Source: Adiantum capillus-veneris (lineage: Eukaryota; Streptophyta; Polypodiopsida; Polypodiales; Pteridaceae). Taken from it: a stretch of 64,000 nucleotides of DNA. The stretch spans positions 79,452,384 to 79,516,383 of the forward strand of contig CM043944.1 in the NCBI GenBank assembly GCA_014529385.2, read 5' to 3'. Of this stretch, positions 33,340 to 45,045 are shown piece after piece. Both the position numbers and the translations under genes were made by a program. Position 1 is the first letter of the stretch. Each line of letters opens with the position of its first letter. A model generated the notes under the pieces. It made no database searches and was not told the origin of the DNA. It saw nothing but the letters and a program-made list of their open reading frames with translations.

Positions 33340-33920
33340 GGCAAACATTTGTTTGTGTTGTGGATTTACATGGTTCAATTAAGTCTAGCGTTTATATTGT
33401 TGATGCAATTTCTTCTGTGATAGAGGAAGTGAGGGCTAAACATGTAGTTCAAATTGTAATGGACAATGCAAAGAATTGCAAGAATGCCGACAAAATCTTG
33501 AAGGGACAATACCCGCATGTTTTCCCTTCCAGTTGCAATACACGTGGTTTGAATCTTGTATTAAAAGATTGATTTAAAAGTGAAGATACCAAGTGGTTTC
33601 CCTCTATTATTGATACTCCTTGCCAGCTTGTGAGATTTATGCTCAAAGGACAAAGAGGATTATATATTTTTTGAACTTGCATGTCAGTTATGTTAAAACT
33701 ACCTGCAGAGACTAGATTATACACTCACTTCTACACTTTTGAGTCTCTTCTTCAAAACAAAGCTGTAGTCATAACTACATTTACATGTATGGAATTTCAT
33801 GACTGGGAAAGAGAGTAGAACGGAAAAGTGAAAGAGAAAGTCAAAGTCTTAAGGGCAACACTTACAAAAAAAAAATGGTGGAGTAGTGTGATGGAAGCAT
33901 ATCAAAAAATTTGCTAGAAG
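33340..33920 (+). pseudogene. hAT transposase fragment (DUF659 and following region)
   Basis: The frame 33360-33572 reads YIVDAISSVIEEVRAKHVVQIVMDNAKNCKNADKIL, then CNTRGLNLVLKD, in short matching the DUF659 pattern 'I...L..VIE.VG..+VVQV+TDNA.N...AG..L...YP.+FW.PC..HCLNL+LKD' of hAT-type transposases. The Asp of MDNA is the expected catalytic-type residue. Beyond a stop, LPAETRLYTHFYTFESLLQNK and FHDWERE, TKKKWWSSVMEAYQKI (to ~33915) fit the next hAT segment. The BED zinc finger and the C-terminal dimerisation domain are not visible. At least two stops break it, so it is a dead relic. Confidence 0.65.
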
Positions 33921-34790
33921 TAAATAATCTTGATTATTTACTACTCTCCCATTTTTCAACTTTTTTGACCAATTCTACATACCACTAGCTTTATCATGTT
34001 ATATTAAGCTCAGAAATCAAATTTGGTAAGACTTGAATATATTCATTGGCTTAAAAATTGTGGCCAAATTGCAAAGTCAGTTTGCGGACACAAAACTGTT
34101 GACCATTGAACAAAAATTACCCAAAATTGATGAAACTTGGCTACGGAGCTTGTGTTAAGCTACTTAACAGATCTGTGTCAAGATTGAGACAAAAACTTGC
34201 AAAAAAATAGTTGGAGTAAATAATTACAACTATTTACATCTCCTACAAAAATTGAAATTCTTGCACATTTGAGTATACTACAAGGTCAAACATATCATGT
34301 AGACAACAAAAATCAATTTTGGTGAAATTTGGATCACAAAAGTGAGACTTAAGCCAAAATTGTGAAAACTGAATCTGTGGACACGAAACAGTTGATAACT
34401 TGAACAAATTTTGTTCAAACTTAGTGAAACTTGTCCAAAGATCTTAACAAGTTGCATACTTGGCAAATCAAGCTAGAAAGTGCAAAAATTTAAGAAAAAA
34501 AAATAATCATAATTATTTACTAGTGCTACACAGAGACACCAATTTTGACTTTTGAACTTGTACAGTGTTAGACCAACATAATACAAGGCCACCAGGAAAC
34601 TTTGCATTCAATCGAATCCAAATTGGTACATGTTCACTCAGTTTTCAGGTTGCAAAGTAGTCCTTTGGCTTTTTGCAAAATTAGAATCTGAAAGTCTCAA
34701 CTGCTGACTCACTTAGCTCAATTTTGAAGTGATACACATAGACCAGTCACAATAGTTAGCAAGAATTGTACAGTATTTGTGAAAGAATAG
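33918..34790 (+). repeat. Diverged tandem repeats of about 290 bp upstream of gypsy G2 gag
   Basis: The anchor 'taaataat..ttgattattta' recurs at about 33921, 34217 and 34501. 'gacac(a/g)aaac(t/a)gttga' occurs in units one and two (about 34087 and 34380). The third unit is weaker. They lie where the leader of G2 would be. Confidence 0.5.
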
Positions 34791-34934
34791 CTAACTTGAT
34801 TAAAACTGATACAGGAATTAGGTTGCAGACAAGGAATTGAGAGCTTGATAGAAATTGTAATCAAGTCAAGTGGAAGAAATTGACAACAAGTCAATCCAAC
34901 GGTAAGTACTCTATCCAAGGCTTCACAAGTCTAT

Positions 34935-36149
34935 ATGAACCTTAAATCTAGTTGTATACTAGCAAATCAAGGCATATTGGAAGAGACTGCTAGTAGAGTA
35001 TCCACCGAAGAAAGTGTGAATCAAGGCAATCACTTGCGCACTATCTTGGAAGAAGTCTCAGACACTTTTTCAGAATCAACATCTGAAATGTCTTCCTATT
35101 CAACTCATTCAGAAACCAGAGCGAAAGTGCGATATAAGAATATACTCTCTTTTTATAAGACTAATTGCCATGGAGCTCAAGTTTACCTAGATCCTAATGA
35201 AGAGTATGCCATTCGCATTGATGACCATGACATAGAGTTTGAAGAGGAAATCATGGCAAAAAAACAAGGAAAAATGTACATGGATAGAAATGAAACTCAG
35301 TATTTACAAGTCAAAAACCCTGACGTGATCAACAAATGGGGGTTAGAAGTCACTAAATACCATACTTCCAGATATGGAAGCAAAAGAAGGACCACCAACT
35401 TTAGAATTCGAGGGATACAATCAAGTTGATTTGAAGCCTTTGAAACGGCTTAGTATGGATAATCCTAGGATCGGGATCTATTGTTGGGAGGATAGCAACA
35501 TCAAAGATCTTCTATGGACTTCTCATGCCAAATCAGGACAACTAACATCCATGAAGATCATCTATATCTTTAAAATCAAGGATAAGGGATCAGGAGATCT
35601 ACCAACCTACCTATTTAGAAATTGTTATAACAATAACTTTGATATGATGAGTCTTGAGGAGGTGGAGAAGACCAAATACCAAGGGTACTCCATAAGGGAC
35701 TAGATATTGAGCCAAGGACCATAAGCTTTTCCAAGAGATGAACTCCGCAAGAGATCTTTTGAGAGTAATATTAAAAACCCAAAAATCACCTCATCACAAA
35801 GAAAACCGTGTGACACTAAAGCCAGCAGTCCAGAGCTACATGAGTCACTATTTCCAACAGACTAGTTTGAAGGACTCGGAACAAGATCAACTGCCAGGAG
35901 ACCGGGAGTTGAATCAAATAGACGTGTTAGACCAGCTGATTTTCAAAAATGGGTCAGAAAATACAGTGGATATGGGGATCCATATGACCACTTAGCAATG
36001 TTAAGCAAGTGCTAAGAGTAAAACGCATATTTGAATTACATACTCAATTCAAGGGGTTTGGAATGACATTAGAAGGAGAAGCACTGACATGGTTCCAAAA
36101 AATTCCATCAAGGTCAATCATGGACTTAAATACATTATCTCAAGGATGT
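34935..36149 (+). pseudogene. G2 gag, first part
   Basis: Three overlapping frames (34935-35429, 35374-35703, 35738-36260) make up an acidic/Ser-rich N-terminal part and the start of the gag core: DFQKWVRKYSGYGDPYDHLAM (about 35935-36000), RIFELHTQFKGFGMTLEGEALTWFQKIP (about 36018-36110), typical of 'KY.G..DP..HL..F........F...L.G.A..WF..+P'. Two frame shifts and one stop separate the parts. Gag would build the particle. The core is cut at 36149 by a 2.1-kb insertion. Confidence 0.7.
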
Positions 36150-37429
36150 GTAGCTGCTGATAGCCGTTTTTTGGCTCTCCATAATTGCCATAGTAAGTTA
36201 CTCCACCCTACCAAATTCACCCAAACGCTATGGCTATCCCTACCATTTCACTGTACATAGGCGTGTGTGAGTTAGGGGGCTTTTCCCATATCTTCTTAAA
36301 AACCCTCAGCTAGCTAGTCACTGGGCTAGTTGAGCCCAAAAAAAAAAAAAAAAAGTATATTATGGCCTCTTTGTGTGTAAATATTTCATTGTATATATGG
36401 CCTAAATATAGAGATTTTTTATAATTATTTTGGTATTTTATTTAAATATTTCTACTTAGGTGTGTGTTTTATTAAACCTATGTACACCTTCTTTCATCCT
36501 CTTACACCATAATTATATTTTTTTCCAATATGTACATACTCTAACCTCATATTTTTCCTTTATACAAATCACTCCCACATTTTCACTCTCACCCTCGTGA
36601 AAACAAAAAATCGATTTCTACTCATTGGTTACGTTTATTATATTATTTACTTGCATACCTTTTCCTCTTTCACCCAAAATAATTCAAGGAGGGACCATAT
36701 CATATGATTCCAATATCTTTCCATATCCATAACTCCTCCATATTTTTATTATTGTTTTTACTCATTATTCTAACACCATGTGCTCATTGAGCTAAAGTCC
36801 ATGAATAGTCCATACACTAGTCCCACCATGTATATATTTCTTTATTCACCAATAATCCTCCTCCATGCATGGGTCAAGGGCAACTTGGATGCTTTGTATT
36901 ATAATATGACAAAGGAGGGGCTCACTCTTGGATGCATTGTACAAATTCAACAAAGGAGGGGGCCACTAAATGACTTTTGCAGGCATAAAAACAGGCTTTT
37001 TGGTGAGAATTTTGGCACCTACCTCCACTCCGAATTTGGAGCGGTGGTCAAAAGAGAAAATGTAGCCCACGCTCCAACACCTCGAATTCACCCCTCTTCC
37101 TTCATCAAATCAACTCATCCTACCCATTGTAAATGTATCACTAACAATTCTAGTGATTATTACCACTAACAACTAACTTCTCTTGTAAAAATGCACCCAC
37201 ACTATCAACATATGGAGTAGGCAACCGCACAAGTAAACCAAATTCACTCACTCCCATGGAAGTTTCTCTCCTTTCACCACATCAATAATTCTCTTACTTG
37301 AGCCCACATTCATGTGACTCAAGAGAAAAGAGAGACCCCATTCTCATTTGAAATTCATAAAAATTCATAATCCTTGATCTTTCCTAATAAAATTGATTAG
37401 GCTTAATCCTAATCAAGGCTTCTAAAACC

Positions 37430-37437
37430 TATAAATA
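37430..37437 (+). promoter_or_regulatory. TATA-box-like sequence in the 2.1-kb insertion
   Basis: TATAAATA followed after ~20 bases by a T/A and C-rich stretch. It would suit an LTR promoter, but transcription is not shown by sequence. Confidence 0.35.
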
Positions 37438-37927
37438 GAACCCATTCCTCCTTGTAAAAGATATCAATATACCATTTCACACTAGATTGAGCGTACCACA
37501 TGCCAATTCTATCTTGGTTGTAAAGAGAGAGTAAGCTTTCTATACACCAGCACCTTGGTGCATAGAAAAGCTTGAGCTAGCTTGAGTGAGTGCGAGTAGA
37601 AGATATTCTTCCTACCATTGTTGTATCTACCCCAACATCAATGAATTGGTAGTTTTGGGTGCAATTCATGTCCAAAGGCTCACGCTTCTCCTCCAATTTG
37701 GCTTGGCAAACTCATTCAGCTTCATAAGTTGACTTGTTTCATTGAAGGTTGTTGTTTTGTTGCTGTGATTCATTGGCTATTGTTTGGCTACCATTGTAAG
37801 AGGGTGGATGGTGAGAGGGCTCCCATAACCCTAAGACTAGTGATGCTATAACCAAATCTTGTCACTTGATTCCGCAAGCTCTAAGTTCCTTTTTGTGAAA
37901 AATATAAAGTTGAAGCTAAGTTGTACA

Positions 37928-37930
<3 letters not shown>

Positions 37931-37992
<62 letters not shown>
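37931..37992. repeat. (TC)31 microsatellite
   Basis: 62 bases of perfect TC dinucleotide inside the 2.1-kb insertion. Confidence 0.95.
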
Positions 37993-37995
<3 letters not shown>

Positions 37996-38261
37996 TTTTA
38001 GTGTGTGAGAGTGTTCCATTGGTGTTAGGGTTAGTGTAAATTCCTTGCTTTTTGTGGGTTTCTCCAACGATTCTCCTCTTTTGCGTCCTAGTTCGCTCTT
38101 AAACTAGGTGGTGCCCCTTGTGTAGTTGGGATTTGGCTGTGGGTTTGTTGTTTTGGTTTGTGTTGTGTTGTGTCCCAGCCCCATTGAGCAGCACGGGAGC
38201 CTTGAAGGGTGTCTAGAGGTTTCTCTTCTTGTTGCCCGCCCCGGACCGCCTCACTGCATGT

Positions 38262-39605
38262 TCCAAAACAGGGATCAAACACAATACGGTAGCTCAAATC
38301 TATAGCTTCAAACTGAAACAAGGTGAGTCTATTAGAGATTGTGCAACTAGAATAAAACAATACATTGCAAGACGCCCGGAGCTAGAGATACCTACAGAAG
38401 AAATACTAGTATCATTGTTTCTAGAGGGACTATTAAACAAAGAACTGCATGCTATATTGTACAACAAGAAGCATACGACCCTAGAAGAGTGTGTGTCAGA
38501 TGCTATTAACTTAGTATACAATTGTGATATTTTCAATGAAGAAGATGTTCCTAAGGATAACCAAAGCGAGAAAACAGTATCCACCAAACCAGCACAAGTG
38601 GGAATGGCTACTGCAGCACCGCTTTCAGCCACAGAAAACATGCTCAAAAGGATAAATGACATGATGACTAACATGCAAAAAGCACCTATGAGGGGAACAC
38701 ATCAAGGGATACCTCAACAGGGACAACCAATTAGGCCGCATAAATGGTGTGCAATCGAGGGTAAATGGACCAACCATGACCAATGAGTGCTATTACTGAC
38801 CAAAGTATGATGGGAATGTTCAATGCGTTCCTATGAGGACACAAGGACAACCCATGTACAAATATCACCCTAATATGTCCCAGCTCAAAGACCACCGATG
38901 GGTATGGAAAGACCTCGACCCATGTTGGTTCAACAACCTCCATATCCTAGACATAATGTAGTGGTTGTAAAGTACATGCATTCGGAGGGAGCCATAGATG
39001 AACAAGCACTAGTGCCTGTTACACCCTATGCTGAGCTTAGTCCATCTACAGTAATGGTAGAAGGAGATTGGTATAATTCACATCCACCACCAAGGGAAGA
39101 ACCTGTGACTTATACTACACTAGAGCTTGCACCAATGTACTACGTAGCTAATCAAGGTGTTAGATCTCCTATGGTAAGACCCATGATTAAGTTAAGAATT
39201 GGAAACTGTCATAACTGTGGTGTAGATGATCATTGGAAAAATGAATTCCTAGAGCCCGATAAGAACCTCAAGCCAGTTGAAGCTTATTACATACAATGTT
39301 GCAAAAAGGGAGGACACTTCCCTAAGGATTGTCCAAAAAATCCTTTGAACAAGGGAAAAACAGTCGTGAATGTAGTCCAAGTGATATCTAGTAGCTCATC
39401 TGAGAGTGAACGGATTGTTCCAATCAAGGTAATCACCAGAGCCCAGGCTAATAAAAAGAAACATAACTCCTCTGATGACTCTGAGAATACAAAAATTTCA
39501 TCTCAAAAGACCAAAAGAAGCAGAAGCAAAAGGTATGAAATGAGAAACAAAAACAAAGGGTTGAAATCGAGGAGAAAGCAAAGAAACTGTTGTAGGAAAA
39601 GGTGA
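38262..39605 (+). pseudogene. G2 gag, second part with zinc knuckles
   Basis: Continues the gag core: KTGIKHNTVAQIYSFKLK, GESIRDCATRIKQYIARRP, VSLFLEGLLNKELHAILY. A stop at 38784-38786 and a frame change follow; the frame ECYY.PKYDGNVQC near 38790 looks like a damaged first knuckle. From 38898 come CHNCGVDDHWKNE (last Cys replaced) and CCKKGGHFPKDCP, the second knuckle with altered first Cys spacing (about 39200-39330). A Ser-rich and Lys/Arg-rich tail ends at 39605. The knuckles would bind RNA. Confidence 0.7.
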
Positions 39606-40882
39606 AAGAAAAGTGAAATCAAGGAAACCACCGTGAAATCTGGAGGATCAACTTTGGTAGACAAAATGTTGGAGCCAATTAATGCAACCTTGGAAGCTTA
39701 CCAAGAAGAACTTAAAGCAAGCCAAAACATGGAAAACTAATGGAAAAATTATCCTTCTCCAGACATGGAAGCAGCTAAGCTTGAAGCTTATCAAAATTTG
39801 GTAAGAATTACTCAAGAGATGTTGGAAAAACAGAAACCCAATCTTGAGAATATGGAAAAACCTGAGGAGCTTGTGGTACAAACAGGTAAACAAAAATTCA
39901 AAGTGGTGGTAGAACCCTGCCTTGAAACAAAAGAGCCAGAACTTATAGTGCCAGACAACGAAGATGCCTTAGACAGAATTTCCATTCGTAGAAGAAGAGT
40001 GGCCAGGACAGTTATGAAAAAAAGTTAGAGAGATTAATGATGGGAGGCTAACTTTGAAGTCAGCTCCTATAGTGGAAGTTTGGGTAGACAACCTACCTCC
40101 TGATATGGACATGGATCTACAATCCTTGTACGGGGATTGCGGCTCTAAAGCTTCAAGAATGCCTAAACCATTGACTTTGAAAACATTACCCTCTTAATTG
40201 GGAGATAACGAAGATGAATCCATAGTGTGTAAAACCACTCAGATAAAAAGATAAAAATAGACCCTAGAGGTAGACGACATCCATTCAATCATGTCTACAC
40301 CCATCCAATGCATTCTTACTTTAGGAGGACTGTTAAAACTCAGACCATATTTATAAAATGATCTACAGAAAACTCTAGAGAAGGTGGAGATAACAGGGCT
40401 AATTGCAAAAAATTTAGGAAAATTGAAACACGAAATGGATACCAAAGAGATTCGATCTGTTCCAATGAACAATGTCAGAGAATACTACAAACGGGAAAAA
40501 GGAAACACAACCCTTCCAGTGAGATATAATGATATAGAAACCATTGCAATACTGGATAGTGGGGCAGGCATAGCCATAGCCACAAAAGTAGCATGGGAAT
40601 CCTGGGGACAACCAGCCATTAGAAAAACTCGAATGAATTTGAAATTGGCTGATGGACACATCGAAAGACCCTTAGGAGACTGCTTGAAAAAGTGATAGTT
40701 AATTCCTGTGGGATTGAATATCAACACACTTTTTTCATAGTAGACTTTGGAAAGAAACTCAATTATGAAATCATCTTGGGAAGACATTTCATGCGACAAG
40801 TACAACTCATCCAAGATTGGGGAAACAATTATCTGTACTTGAATCAAGTGGGATTAATAACAAGGGTTAATCTAAAAGATCA
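39606..40882 (+). pseudogene. G2 gag-pol linker and aspartic protease
   Basis: 39606-40383 is a charged linker with frame changes. The protease lies at about 40500-40882: TTLPVRYNDIETIAILDSGAGIAIATK (active-site DSGA), then after a frame shift near 40690 the second half with YEIILGRHFMRQVQLIQDW. The layout (DSGAG..ATK.AWES then ILGR.FMR) resembles G1 but the sequences differ widely. Copia H interrupts it in the codon after VNLKD; the frame goes on at 46463 (TYRDVMKTP). Confidence 0.75.
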
Positions 40883-41087
40883 TGTTGGGATTCAGGCCAA
40901 CTGGGCGGATATCCCACTTACTACTAACCCATCTACTAACTTAACCATGTATACGCTTATTCTTTAATACAACAGAATAAGGAGCTGCACAACAAGATAA
41001 CGTTGTTGTGCGCTCCACCCAAAACCAGGTCTCTCTCTCTCTCTTCTCTCGCACTTGCACTTGCACACGCTTCCCATGGCACCTTCA
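40883..41087 (+). repeat. Copia H 5' LTR
   Basis: Begins TGTTGGGATTCAGGCC and ends GGCACCTTCA. It contains a palindrome-like 'caacaagataacgttgttg' and a CT repeat. Confidence 0.9.
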
Positions 41088-41089
41088 AC

Positions 41090-41101
41090 TAGTATCAGAG
41101 C
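41090..41101 (+). other. Copia H primer binding site (initiator Met tRNA type, one mismatch)
   Basis: TAGTATCAGAGC two bases after the LTR; the usual site is TGGTATCAGAGC, so the second base is changed. Confidence 0.8.
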
Positions 41102-42218
41102 AAGGTTTGTGCTTGTCAATTTTTCATGTCCGCGCGCGTGCACTTTCAAAAGTACAAACAGGTTTCCGATTTTGGCATTGGCAAATTCAACATTCCAAGA
41201 GCGTTTCCAGTAGGTGTCCTAAGGGTTTACCCCCCTTTCGAAGCTGTTCATGCAGTCCAAAGCTTCATCCGAGCTACGCTTCAGAAGTTGTATTTTTCAA
41301 CTCCACTTTTGCTACAGCTACAGGTACAGGTACAAGACACATGTGCAAGGTGTTCAGAGACTATTATGGGATGGTAAAAATCCGTTTTATGGCTATTATG
41401 TGTTGTTGAGATCGTGTTTATGGGTTGATTAGGAACACTTTTTGGCATCGACATTGTCTCGGGTTTTTCCGGCATCCATGTCTCACAGGTTCTTACATAC
41501 ATACAGGACATCCAGGTTTCTTACAGGTTGCAGTGTTTAGCATCAGCATAGATTTCAGTGGGAGTATTTGATGCGGATATGCATTGTTTTGGTACTTTTG
41601 ATAGTGCTTGAGCACTTTTGAGAGCGGTTTTACTCCCCGCAGGGATTTTTTTACTGCTTTCACGTTTTGTTTGGCGCCTGTTTGAGCACGTATACTGCAC
41701 CTGGCACTATTGTTCCTAGTGGATGTACATTGAGTTGCAGAAACTGCCATATGTACCTTTTGTGGAGCCAATTTGGCTTGTTTCTAGCAGTCCCGACCGT
41801 TTCTGAGACTCGGTTCTGAGGCCCTTTCTGAGACTGGGCTGGTTTCTTGTCTGCATAACCTTTTGTGAGGGTCGATAGCGTGAGGTTTTCTTGAGCTAGG
41901 AGATTCTCGAATGTTGAGATCCTTTCGGTGATACAGGTTGCTGGAGTATCCCTTTTTTGTGGCCTCGCCATAGGACATGTATAGAGAGGGCTAGGTGCAT
42001 TTGACGTCGTGCTGGCAGTCTTGGTCAGCTTTTGACTTTTTATGCACAGTTAGTGGTTGATGCGCCAGTCTTATATTTTGAGAGCATTACTTTTGATGCA
42101 TTACTGATCTCTTGTGACAGTGTTGGATTGAGATTCTATCAGTTTTTTGGGGGAAACTCTACCAAATTTTTCCCATAATTACTAGTGTTTATTGCCATAT
42201 TATCTTTAGCTTGCACCC
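41102..42218 (+). other. Copia H leader, no gene
   Basis: 1.1 kb between primer site and gag ATG. Small chance frames on both strands only. Confidence 0.6.
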
Positions 42219-43189
42219 ATGTCATCTAGCAGTGAAAAGGATATTTACAATATCCGGAAATTTGATAGGACAAATTTTGCTATCTGGAAAGAGCAGATTC
42301 AAGATGTTCTTATACAAAAAGGCCAGCTGGATCCTATCATGGAGCGCCCAGAGGGCGAGTATACAGATGTTGAGTGGAAGAAACTTGATGCTAAGGCCAA
42401 ATGTACCCTTCGATTGCATTTGGCCGAATCTGTGTACTTTACTATAGTTGGAGAAAGGACTGCTAGAGATGTATGGGATAAGTTATGTTCCAGTTATGAG
42501 AACAAAAGTGCCACTAATAAGGTTTTCTTGATGAAGAAGCTATTTGACCTTCGTAGAAGGAATTCTACTCACATTAATAAGTTCAATATCATTTTCACTC
42601 AATTGACCACTCAGGGTTTGGTCTTCAGTGAGGAAATCAATGTATATTCTTGCTATGCAGTTTACCCTCATCTTGGGATATGTTGTGTACTGCAATTATC
42701 AACTCAGCACTTGGTACTTATCTAGTGTACAATGACATCCTTGGGAGTCTGTTTACCGAGGAGATTCGCGGGAAATCTCTCGAAGGGAAGAAGGATGGTG
42801 ATGCGTATGTTGCCAGTGATAGACAGAGGGGTCACACTCAAAGTCGTGCCAAAAGCAAGGAATGTGGGGGCTCACGTAGTAAGTATTGGGGTTCTATGCG
42901 TAATTTTGAGTGCTATCACTGTTATAAAAAAGGGCATGTGAAGAAGGATTGCAGGAAATGGCAGCAAAGCAAGAAGGATAAACAATCCAGTGAAACTTCT
43001 AAGTCTGATGATTCAAACAAGGGCAAAGAAAAGTTAGAGGAGATCAATGCGCTAGAGTCTACAAATGCTCCTATTGTAGAGACTCTTCCAGCGGTTGTTA
43101 TGCCACTTACCTCTGGCGTATTGGTCTTCACAGCACATCTACCTATCGAGGCTCTTGTTACAGAAGATGCGCAATATGCACAAAATTAG
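42219..43189 (+). pseudogene. Copia H gag
   Basis: ATG 42219 opens MSSSSEKDIYNIRKFDRTNFAIWKEQI, a copia gag start, followed by DVWDKLCSSYENKSATNKVFLMKKLFDL. A frame shift near 42645 moves to LPSSWDMLCTAIINSALG. The zinc knuckle is CYHCYKKGHVKKDC at about 42910-42950, with the usual Gly after the second Cys replaced by Tyr. The tail is Lys/Ser rich. The frame ends at TAG (43187-43189), exactly where the protease Trp of WIVDSGA would stand. Gag forms the particle. Confidence 0.85.
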
Positions 43190-45045
43190 ATAGTAGATTC
43201 TGGTGCGAGTTTCCATGTGACACCACATAGAGAGGGGTTCTCTACTTATTCTCACTCTTGTGGCAAAGTGAGACTTGGTGATGCCTATGAACTAGACATT
43301 GAGGGTGTCGGAAACGTCAAATTGCATCTAAGGAATGGCACGCACTTTACTTTATGTAATGTCAGACATGTGTCCAAGTTGACTAAAAGCTTGATTTCTG
43401 CTGGTCAGCTTGATGTTTTGGGCTACAGCACCACATTTGGCAATGGTTCGTGGATAGTACGCAAAGGTAATCTTGTTGTACTCAGAGTTCAAAAGCATGG
43501 TACCTTGTATTCCATGCATGTGTCAGATGGTGGTCATGATTACATATCTATAGCTGAGATGCAGTCTACTAAGTTGTGGCATTGCCGGCTAGGTCATATT
43601 AGCCAAAAAGGAATGAGAACTCTGACTCGTTTTGGCTACTTACCTGTCTTGTCTTATGTTGACTTTCTTGTTTGTGAGCATTGTATCTATGGCAAACAGA
43701 CTAGGTCCATGCACTTACCATTGGGTCAAAAGCGAGCTGAACCTCTAGATTTATACGTCAACCAAATATCTAGGGGGGGGCCAGCTATTTTCTAACATTC
43801 ATAGATGACTCTACTCGAAAGGTGTGGGCATATCCTTTGAAACATAAGGATCAAGTTCTTCCCGTGTTCCAAAAAATTTTAGCACTCGTTGAGAATCAGT
43901 CAAGCAAGAAACTCAAGAGGTTGCGGACTGACAACGGTGGAGAGTATGTCTCCAAGGAGTTTGACAATTTCTATGCTAAAAGGGGGATTAAAAGGCAGTT
44001 TATTGCACGATACACACCAGATCAAAATGGATTTGTTGAGTGCATGAATTGTACAATTCAAGAAAGAGTCATAGCCATGCTTTCTAGGGAAAATCTCACA
44101 CAAGGCTTTTGGGCAGAAGACGTCTTGACTACAGTGCACATTATAAATCATTCGCCTAGTATGCCATTGAATTATGAGATTCCCAAAGAATTATGGTCTA
44201 AACGTAAGCCCCACTATGATCATCTACGTGTTTTTGGTTGTGAACGTGTTTTTGGTTGTGAAGCTTATGCTCACGTGCCTAAACAACTTCGACAGAATCT
44301 AGAGACAAAGTCACACAAATGTATTTTCATTGGATATGGTGCAGATGGAGAGATGGGATATCGTCTCTGGCACTCGGAATCTCGTCGAGTCATCCGTAGG
44401 TCAGATGTGATCTTCAATGAGTCAAAGATGCATAAACAACCTATCAAGGAAATAGAAATTCGGAGAGTCACTTTTGAGGATGTTGCCTCAGAGACAGTGA
44501 AATCAACTCAGCGGGCTAGTGATGTACGTTCCACTAGCAATGCTCCAGAGGGAGTAGATAGCAATGGTCAAGGAGTGAGACGGTCTACTAGAGTCTCTTG
44601 TCCACCTGCACGTTTTGAGCCAAGTCTTGATTACATCATGTTGACCAATTGCGGTGAGCCAAGATGCTACCAAGAAGCCATGATGACGGATGATGTGGTG
44701 AAGTGGGAGCAGGCTATGGAATCTGAGTATAGCTCGATTTTGGCTAATGACACTTGGGACTTGGTAGAACTGCCAAATGATGCAAAAGCTTTACCTTGCA
44801 AATGGGTTTACAAGAAGAAATTTACCTCAGGTGATCCAAATCCAAAGTACAAGGCTAGACTTGTAGCCAAAGGGTTCAAACAGCAAAAGGGAGTCGATTT
44901 TGATGAAATCTTCTTGCCTGTGGTCAAGATGACAACCCTTAGAACCGTACTTGGTCTTGTAGCGATTGAGGACATGGAACTTGTCCAAATGGATGTGAAG
45001 ACAACATTTCTTCATGGGGATATCGATGAGTATGTTTACATGTAG
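43190..45045 (+). pseudogene. Copia H protease, integrase and RT start
   Basis: IVDSGASFHVTPH begins the protease right after the TAG. Pre-integrase WHCRLGHISQKGMRTL and C..C follow to about 43700. A G run near 43773 shifts the frame. Integrase resumes with FIDDSTRKVWAY (first Asp), RLRTDNGGEYVS (second Asp) and DQNGFVECMN (Glu), all present. An 18-bp tandem duplication (44227-44262) doubles RVFGCE. Then SRRVIRRSDVIF, RRSTRVS linker and RT start (KWVYKKKF, YKARLVAKGF, LVQMDVKTTFLHGD) until TAG at 45043-45045 in 'YVYM.QPEGF', where Glu is usual. Confidence 0.85.

Larger units (their letters stand above)
36150..38257. mobile_element. Unclassified 2.1-kb insertion in G2 gag, duplication ATGT
   Basis: ATGT lies at 36146-36149 and 38258-38261. 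Removing one copy and the insert leaves gag in frame (LSQGC continuing SKTGIKHNT). No transposase or RT is seen. It contains a run of 18 A (about 36336-36354), a TATAAATA at 37430-37437 with a spaced downstream region, and (TC)31 at 37931-37992. A solo LTR (reading TG at 36147 or 36149, CA at 38257-38258) or a non-autonomous DNA element are both possible; the 4-bp repeat is short evidence. Confidence 0.6.
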
